From: Tidjanibacter sp.
GTDB taxonomy: Bacteria; Bacteroidota; Bacteroidia; Bacteroidales; Rikenellaceae
Length of the DNA stretch: 9,587 bases
Reading direction: 5' to 3'
Assembly (NCBI GenBank): GCA_017547065.1
Contig: JAFYRC010000259.1
Coordinates: forward strand, 1-9,587
The position numbers and the translations under genes were made by a program. Within the stretch, counting starts at the first letter, position 1. The number at the start of each line of letters is the position of its first letter. This document shows positions 5,421 to 9,587 of the stretch, piece by piece. The notes below the pieces were generated by a model. That model saw only the letters and a list, made by a program, of their open reading frames with translations. It ran no database searches and had not been told where the DNA came from.

Positions 5421-7646
5421 CTATCGAGCCTCGGTCTTCTGTGCCTCCACGAAGTACTTCTGCGACTTCAAGAGGTTGCGGCTCTGGAGTACCATCGTCT
5501 TCGTTTCGTTAAGGATGGTCAAGTAGAGCATACTTGCCTTGGTCGAAGTCGAGTTGTTCTGGATACGACGCAACTGGTTCTTGATGGCCTGAGCAATCAG
5601 GTCGAAGAGCTCGTCACGCATTGCCAGCACGAGGTCAATATTGGCGAAATCGTTAGCCTGCAACATATCGTTGATGCGGGAGTAGAGCTCCGATACGGAG
5701 TTGTTGATGGTGGTGAGATCCTCCACCTGCTCCTCGCTCATACCACGGTGGTTGTTGTCGATGTGCTCATAGCAGGGACGTGTGATGTGGACAAGTGCCT
5801 TACACATCTCGCTGATGTAGTCAACAACCTGCACATAGTAGTGACCGGTGTCGATGTAGTTCTCCTCGTGGAACTTGTGCAGAGTGGGCAACATTGCATA
5901 CTTCCTCTCGCGAGCTGCATAGAAGAGGTCGTTGCTCTGGCGCACCAACGAGCGGAGTGCCTTGCGATCCTCTTTAAGGGTTGCATCGATGGTCTGAGCA
6001 TAGATGTCGGTTGTGGTCTGCATAGTCTGGCACACACCAAGAATGAGTGTACCCAGAGCCTCGTCCTGATCGTCGGAGAAAGCAACCTTCACGCTCTCCT
6101 TCTCCTCCTCTTTCTTCTTGCTCTTCTTGGGAAGCATCATGTATACACAGAGGATGGAAAGAACCACAATTGCCACAACGCCACCCCACAAGAGCAACAG
6201 AGTGATGACAATCGAGAGCACAAAAGCAGCCAAACCGGTAACAAACCAACCTGCCACCACGGTGATCACACCCGTAATACGGTACACAGCGCTCTCACGA
6301 CCCCAAGCCTTGTCGGCCAACGACGAACCCATTGCCACCATAAAGGTAACGTAGGTGGTCGAAAGGGGCAACTGCAACGAGGTACCGATGATAATCAGCA
6401 TCGAACCTGCAGTGAGGTTTACGGCTGCACGGATGAGGTCATACTGGCCATGGTCGGAGGCGAGTTCGGAAGCTGCAGGAGCCTCAAAGCGGCGAGCCAC
6501 GGCATTCTGCCAACTCTTGGGAGTGTGGTCCTCAAACCAACGGCTGCAAGTTACAGCCACCCTCACAATAGCCCTCGAGAATGCCGACGAGCCGAATTTC
6601 TCTGCGCCGTCGTCCTGCGAGGAGGAGAGGCTGAGCTCGGTGTCACTCACATTCTGGGTCTTCTTCGAACTCCACAAGGTAACAATCATAATTGCACCTG
6701 CGATGATGAGGAAGATTGTATCGGCCTTCACGGGGTTGTTCAACGCACCCATAAGCATATCGGGATCGCCGGTCTCCCTAACGATTTTCCACGAATCCAA
6801 GCCTGCGAGGGGCACACCAATGAAGTTCACAAGGTCGTTACCTGCAAATGCCAACGCCAGCGAGAATGTACCTGCAAGAATAGTGATTTTGAGGATATTC
6901 ACTTTGAGTTTCTGCAACACAAACATCAGAAGCGAGCTTACTGCAAAGACAATCAGGAGGCAGATAGCCGTGTGGTCGTGGATGTAGGCCACAAGGTCGG
7001 TTGCCAAGCCTGATGACTTCAAACCCTTAATGAGGGCAAAGTAGGCGATGATGGTGAATGCCACACCGCACCACAGAGCACCAAAGCGGCGCAACTGTTT
7101 GTGGTAGCGGAAGGTGAAGAGCAGTCGGCTCAGGAACATCAGCACCGTACCTGTGATGAATGCCAGCACAACCGACAAAAGGATTGCGGCAATCATTGCC
7201 AGCGCCTTACCCGAGTTGATGAGCGTCTCAGGAGTACCATCGGCACTCAACACGGGCTCCTTGAAGATGGACACAGCGATTGCCGAGCCGAGCAGACCGA
7301 ACACGAGGGCTACGGTAGTCGACGTGGGCAGACCCAGCGAGTTGAACACATCAAGGAGAATAACGTTTGCGAACATCACACCCGTAAAGAGCATCATCAC
7401 CTCATGGAAGGTGAAAAACTCGGGGTAGTAGACACCGCTACGGGCAACTTCCATCATACCACTCGACGTGAGCGCACCGATAACAATACCCACCGAGGCC
7501 ACCGCAAGGATAACCTTCTTGGGGGCTGCCTTTGAGCCAAGAGCCGAATTAAGGAAGTTTACTGCGTCGTTGGAGACACCCACATAGAGGCCTCCGATTG
7601 CCAAGAGAAGCAACACTACGACAATGAAAGTGTAAATTGATAACAT
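5421..7646 (-). CDS. pit: PiT-family inorganic phosphate transporter with C-terminal PhoU-like domain
   Basis: A 741-residue inner-membrane protein that should import inorganic phosphate by cation symport. The two inverted PiT halves are visible: GVSNDAVNFLNSALGSK (23-39) with GLPTSTT (105-111), and FAGNDLVNFIG (267-277) with LPLSTTYV (426-433). About ten to twelve hydrophobic segments run from residue 4 to 504, broken by a polar loop at about 327-400. A charged linker (KKSKKKEEEKE, 507-517) leads to a helical C-terminal domain (about 525-735) resembling PhoU/DUF47, which in stand-alone form regulates phosphate transport. Such fusions are usual in Bacteroidota, and the length fits. ATG at 7646 is the only start that gives a full first helix. 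It has its own promoter and is convergent with the PepSY-like gene. No PhoB box is evident and the substrate was not tested. Confidence 0.88.
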   Translation of the reverse strand: MLSIYTFIVVVLLLLAIGGLYVGVSNDAVNFLNSALGSKAAPKKVILAVASVGIVIGALTSSGMMEVARSGVYYPEFFTFHEVMMLFTGVMFANVILLDVFNSLGLPTSTTVALVFGLLGSAIAVSIFKEPVLSADGTPETLINSGKALAMIAAILLSVVLAFITGTVLMFLSRLLFTFRYHKQLRRFGALWCGVAFTIIAYFALIKGLKSSGLATDLVAYIHDHTAICLLIVFAVSSLLMFVLQKLKVNILKITILAGTFSLALAFAGNDLVNFIGVPLAGLDSWKIVRETGDPDMLMGALNNPVKADTIFLIIAGAIMIVTLWSSKKTQNVSDTELSLSSSQDDGAEKFGSSAFSRAIVRVAVTCSRWFEDHTPKSWQNAVARRFEAPAASELASDHGQYDLIRAAVNLTAGSMLIIIGTSLQLPLSTTYVTFMVAMGSSLADKAWGRESAVYRITGVITVVAGWFVTGLAAFVLSIVITLLLLWGGVVAIVVLSILCVYMMLPKKSKKKEEEKESVKVAFSDDQDEALGTLILGVCQTMQTTTDIYAQTIDATLKEDRKALRSLVRQSNDLFYAARERKYAMLPTLHKFHEENYIDTGHYYVQVVDYISEMCKALVHITRPCYEHIDNNHRGMSEEQVEDLTTINNSVSELYSRINDMLQANDFANIDLVLAMRDELFDLIAQAIKNQLRRIQNNSTSTKASMLYLTILNETKTMVLQSRNLLKSQKYFVEAQKTEAR

Positions 7647-7680
7647 TACTTATTATATAGCATTTGTTAATTTCACGCTA

Positions 7681-7711
7681 CAAATATAACCCAACATTTC
7701 AGACCGCCAAA
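7681..7711 (-). promoter_or_regulatory. Near-ideal Bacteroidota promoter of the PiT gene
   Basis: On the minus strand, TTTG (7708-7711) and TATATTTG (7681-7688) are separated by exactly 19 nt, matching the TTTG-N19-21-TAnnTTTG consensus at every defined position. Transcription would start near 7675, giving a leader of about 30 nt before the ATG at 7646. This is the best promoter in the window. Confidence 0.8.
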
Positions 7712-7842
7712 CCCTTTGTTTCTTAATTAACAATTACTTAATATGTGTCTAACAAAAACTTAACATTTCCTCTACAACTGTTCCTAAATAGCACATTAAC
7801 AAGGAATTTTGCACATAAACAAGCGAGTTAGCAAACAACAAA

Positions 7843-7874
7843 AAGGGCGGTCACCCCGAAAGGTTTCCGCCCTT
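7843..7874 (-). terminator. Terminator after the NupG-type gene
   Basis: AAGGGCGG (7843-7850) and CCGCCCTT (7867-7874) form an 8-bp stem, with a smaller inner pairing ACC/GGT (7853-7855 with 7862-7864). Read on the minus strand, the descending arm runs into CCGCCCTTTTTG, giving a five-T tract. It starts 23 nt after the minus-strand stop codon. Confidence 0.8.
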
Positions 7875-7897
7875 ATATCAATCATCAAGCCGCACGT

Positions 7898-9157
7898 TTA
7901 GGCCTTATTGGGCTCGTGTTTGTACTTGAAAATAAGTGCAAAGAGGATTGCCACAACAAGTGCATAACCTGCGAACACATACCATGCGGTGCTCCAACCT
8001 ACTGCCTGCTCGGCGAGGGGTTTGGAGTTAACGCAAGCGTTCACAACAGCCTGTGCCGAGAGGGTACCCACAGTGGCTCCAATACCATTGGTCATCATCA
8101 TAAACACGCCCTGCGCGCTCGAACGAATCGAGGGCTCGGTCTCCTGGTCAACATAGAGCGAACCGCTGATGTTGAAGAAGTCGAAAGCAACGCCATAGAC
8201 AATCATCGAGAGAACGAACATCCACACACCGCCACCGGGGTTACCTGCACCAAACAGACCGAAGCGGAGCACCCAAGCAAACATAGCCATCAGCATAACA
8301 TTCTTGATACCAAACTTGCGCAAGCAAACAGGGATCAAAAGAATGCAGAGGGTTTCGCTCACCTGCGAGAGCGAAATGAGCATATTGGAGTGCTGTACAC
8401 CAAAGGTGTTGGCATACTCCTCAATGGCGCCAAAGCTACCCAAGAAGGGGTTAGCAAAACCATTTGTAATCTGCAACGACACACCCAGCAACATCGAGAA
8501 GATGAAGAAAATGGCCATCTTTTTCTGTTTGAAGAGTGCAAAGGCTTTCAGGCCGAGAGCGTCTGCAAGGCTCTTCTTCTCGGCGCTCTTGTTCACTGCG
8601 CAGTTGGGCAGGGTGAGAGCGTAGAGGCAGAATACCAAGCCGAGCACGCCCGAGAATACGAGCTGCTTGGGGTTATCCTGGAAGCCGAGCGCATCGGTAA
8701 GAAGCATTGCGCAGATGAAGCCCACAGTACCGAACACACGAATGGGAGGGAACTCCTTCACGGTGTCCATACCTGCACCATCGAGGGCCGAGTAGGCCAC
8801 CGAGTTGGACAGAGCGATGGTGGGCATGAAGAAGGCCACACTAAACGAGTAGAGGGTAAAGAGGGTTGCGAAGTCGGGAGTGGCGGTCGAAAGACCATAA
8901 GCACCTGCGGCCAACATTGCTACACCTGCCAAACCATGGCAGAGGCTCAACACCTTCTGTGCGGGCATCCAGCGGTCGGCCACAATACCTGCCAATGCGG
9001 GCATAAAGATCGAAACAACACCCTGCATAGCGTAGAACCAACCGATGTTCTCTGCCATACCTGCCGATGCGAGGTAGCGTCCCATACTTGTCAGGTAGGC
9101 TCCCCACACTGCATATTGCAGGAAGTTCATAATAATCAGACGAATTTTCAGTTTCAT
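7898..9157 (-). CDS. nupG: NupG-type nucleoside:H+ symporter
   Basis: A 419-residue inner-membrane major facilitator superfamily protein, almost the length of E. coli NupG (418), importing nucleosides with protons. Similarity runs end to end: NFLQYAVWGAYL (11-22), MPALAGIVADRW (52-63), the family hallmark FPPIRVFGTVGF (136-147), ALFKQKKMAIFFIFSMLLG (207-225), LQITNGF (228-234), SQVSETL (264-270) and AFDFFNISGS (324-333). Residues recalled as lining the nucleoside site of NupG are kept: Arg140, Thr144, Phe147, Gln229, Asn232, Gln265, Glu268 and Asp326. Twelve membrane segments are expected. It stands alone between its own -7 box and terminator, with no adjacent nucleoside-cleaving gene. XapB-like xanthosine specificity cannot be excluded; the family call is secure. 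Confidence 0.92.
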   Translation of the reverse strand: MKLKIRLIIMNFLQYAVWGAYLTSMGRYLASAGMAENIGWFYAMQGVVSIFMPALAGIVADRWMPAQKVLSLCHGLAGVAMLAAGAYGLSTATPDFATLFTLYSFSVAFFMPTIALSNSVAYSALDGAGMDTVKEFPPIRVFGTVGFICAMLLTDALGFQDNPKQLVFSGVLGLVFCLYALTLPNCAVNKSAEKKSLADALGLKAFALFKQKKMAIFFIFSMLLGVSLQITNGFANPFLGSFGAIEEYANTFGVQHSNMLISLSQVSETLCILLIPVCLRKFGIKNVMLMAMFAWVLRFGLFGAGNPGGGVWMFVLSMIVYGVAFDFFNISGSLYVDQETEPSIRSSAQGVFMMMTNGIGATVGTLSAQAVVNACVNSKPLAEQAVGWSTAWYVFAGYALVVAILFALIFKYKHEPNKA

Positions 9158-9205
9158 AGACTCTTTTGGTTTTTATGTTTTATTAAGTTTTTCGTTTGTT
9201 AACTA

Positions 9206-9213
9206 CAAATATA
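9206..9213 (-). promoter_or_regulatory. -7 box ahead of nupG
   Basis: TATATTTG on the minus strand (9206-9213) is identical to the -7 box of the PiT gene and lies about 50 nt before the nupG ATG. A TTTG -33 box at the usual distance is absent; the nearest (9226-9229) is only 12 nt away. Either the -33 contribution is weak or an activator helps. Confidence 0.5.
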
Positions 9214-9300
9214 CAAAAATCTGCACAAACTGGGCATTTGGCACAACTATTTTTTTCACGCCAGCCCCACTCTATTCAACCATCCCCCAATAAAAAATGT

Positions 9301-9421
9301 CCCTCACCGTCAACACCTCGGTATGGGATTGACTGCGCTTCGCTCCGTGTTTCCATTCTCTTGTAGAGCAAAGTCTACACTCGGAGTGCCCGGAGGCACC
9401 CGCAGGGCAGTTGCACAACAA
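9301..9421. repeat. Intergenic repeat, copy A (long form)
   Basis: The copy opens with a 44-nt segment (9301-9344) that matches 9452-9495 at 42 of 44 positions and includes GGGATTGACTGCGCTTCGCT. It ends with a 22-nt segment (9400-9421) identical to 9514-9535. The interior (9345-9399) is unique to this copy and carries two hairpins: TGTAGA/TCTACA (9362-9367, 9374-9379) and GTGCC/GGCAC (9386-9390, 9395-9399). Six A precede it at 9292-9297, so on the minus strand it ends in a T6 tract. No coding frame is conserved between copies. It is probably a dispersed intergenic or terminator-like element. Confidence 0.7.
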
Positions 9422-9451
9422 AAGAGAGCCACATCTCCAAAACAAAAAAGC

Positions 9452-9535
9452 CCCTCGCCGTCAACACCTCGATATGGGATTGACTGCGCTTCGCTTGTCC
9501 ATCCCAGGTGCTGCCGCAGGGCAGTTGCACAACAA
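9452..9535. repeat. Intergenic repeat, copy B (short form)
   Basis: Same ends as copy A (44-nt opening at 9452-9495, identical 22-nt closing segment at 9514-9535), but the interior is only 18 nt, where copy A has 55. A hairpin CTGCC/GGCAG (9511-9515, 9520-9524) overlaps the closing segment. Six A at 9444-9449 precede it, in the same relative place as in copy A. On the minus strand it begins 1-2 nt after the stop of the possible partial gene at the window end, which fits a 3'-end or terminator role. Confidence 0.7.
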
Positions 9536-9536
9536 T

Positions 9537-9587
9537 TCATTCAGCCTTGATGCCCACAGGGCGGCCGTGTTGTTTTTTTGGCCACAA
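9537..9587 (-). CDS. Possible C-terminal end of a minus-strand gene running off the window
   Basis: On the minus strand one frame is open from the window edge to a TGA at 9537-9539, reading LWPKKQHGRPVGIKAE. The codons (GGC, CGC, GTG, ATC, AAG, GCT) match those of neighbouring genes, and a CDS ending here would leave the repeat pair as its 3' region. With only 16 codons the open frame alone proves little, and I do not recognise the tail. Alternatively, the hairpin GCCC/GGGC (9552-9555, 9559-9562) and the seven T at 9573-9579 could belong to a + strand terminator. Confidence 0.35.
   Translation of the reverse strand: MWPKKQHGRPVGIKAE

Noticed and set aside
5358..7013. A 551-codon open frame on the + strand opposite the PiT gene
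   Set aside because: The protein is rich in His, Cys and short polar runs with no recognisable domain. The opposite strand encodes a clear PiT transporter with membrane segments and signature motifs. The open frame is a by-product of codon bias that avoids TTA, CTA and TCA.
7916..9202. A 428-codon open frame on the + strand covering nupG
   Set aside because: It is an antisense shadow; the minus strand matches NupG end to end and has a promoter and terminator.
9310..9540. A 76-codon minus-strand open frame containing CCATALR twice
   Set aside because: The apparent protein repeat comes from the non-coding DNA repeats. The 44-nt segments are read in different frames in the two copies, so there is no conserved protein.
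1..9587. CRISPR array, tRNA/rRNA, transposase, phage or defence genes
   Set aside because: None is visible: no regularly spaced repeats with unique spacers, no cloverleaf-like sequence that I recognised, and all substantial coding regions are accounted for by housekeeping or transport families.

Overview
The window looks like a chromosomal segment from a gut-type Bacteroidota, most likely Bacteroidales and possibly Alistipes/Rikenellaceae. Reasons: Bacteroidota-type promoters (TAnnTTTG -7 boxes) lie ahead of several genes; A-rich leaders without clear Shine-Dalgarno sites precede the genes; a DUF1573 protein, a PepSY-like periplasmic protein and a PiT-PhoU fusion are present, all common in that phylum; and codon use is GC-rich with AT-rich intergenic regions. 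The genus is an inference; the phylum is well supported.

Left part, + strand (62-4554): a secreted DUF1573 protein is followed by NfnA and NfnB, the two subunits of an NADH-dependent ferredoxin:NADP+ oxidoreductase-type flavoenzyme. The gaps are 27 nt each, so this is probably one operon, read from a promoter so close to the first ATG that the message may be leaderless. After a 92-nt gap containing a perfect hairpin come a YhcH/YjgK/YiaL-family protein and a flavin reductase-like FMN-binding protein. This block ends in a strong 19-bp terminator hairpin.

Middle (4555-5420): a 336-nt gap holds three successive hairpins. The third is a textbook intrinsic terminator on the minus strand, although no minus-strand protein gene lies upstream of it, so a small structured minus-strand RNA is possible. 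Next comes a small secreted PepSY-like protein with an internal duplication, then a bidirectional terminator and a Z-DNA-prone alternating purine/pyrimidine tract.

Right part, - strand (5421-9587): a PiT-family phosphate transporter fused to a PhoU-like domain, with a near-consensus promoter, and a NupG-type nucleoside:H+ symporter, with its own terminator and -7 box. Upstream of nupG are two copies of an imperfect intergenic repeat. The last 51 bases may be the C-terminal end of another minus-strand gene that runs off the window.

The genes are mostly housekeeping: redox cofactor balancing, flavin chemistry, phosphate uptake and nucleoside uptake. I saw no tRNA, rRNA, CRISPR array, transposase, phage gene or defence system, and no convincing new multi-gene system. 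The observations most worth checking are the candidate minus-strand RNA, the right-end repeat pair, the possibly leaderless promoter and the His-rich segment of the PepSY-like protein.
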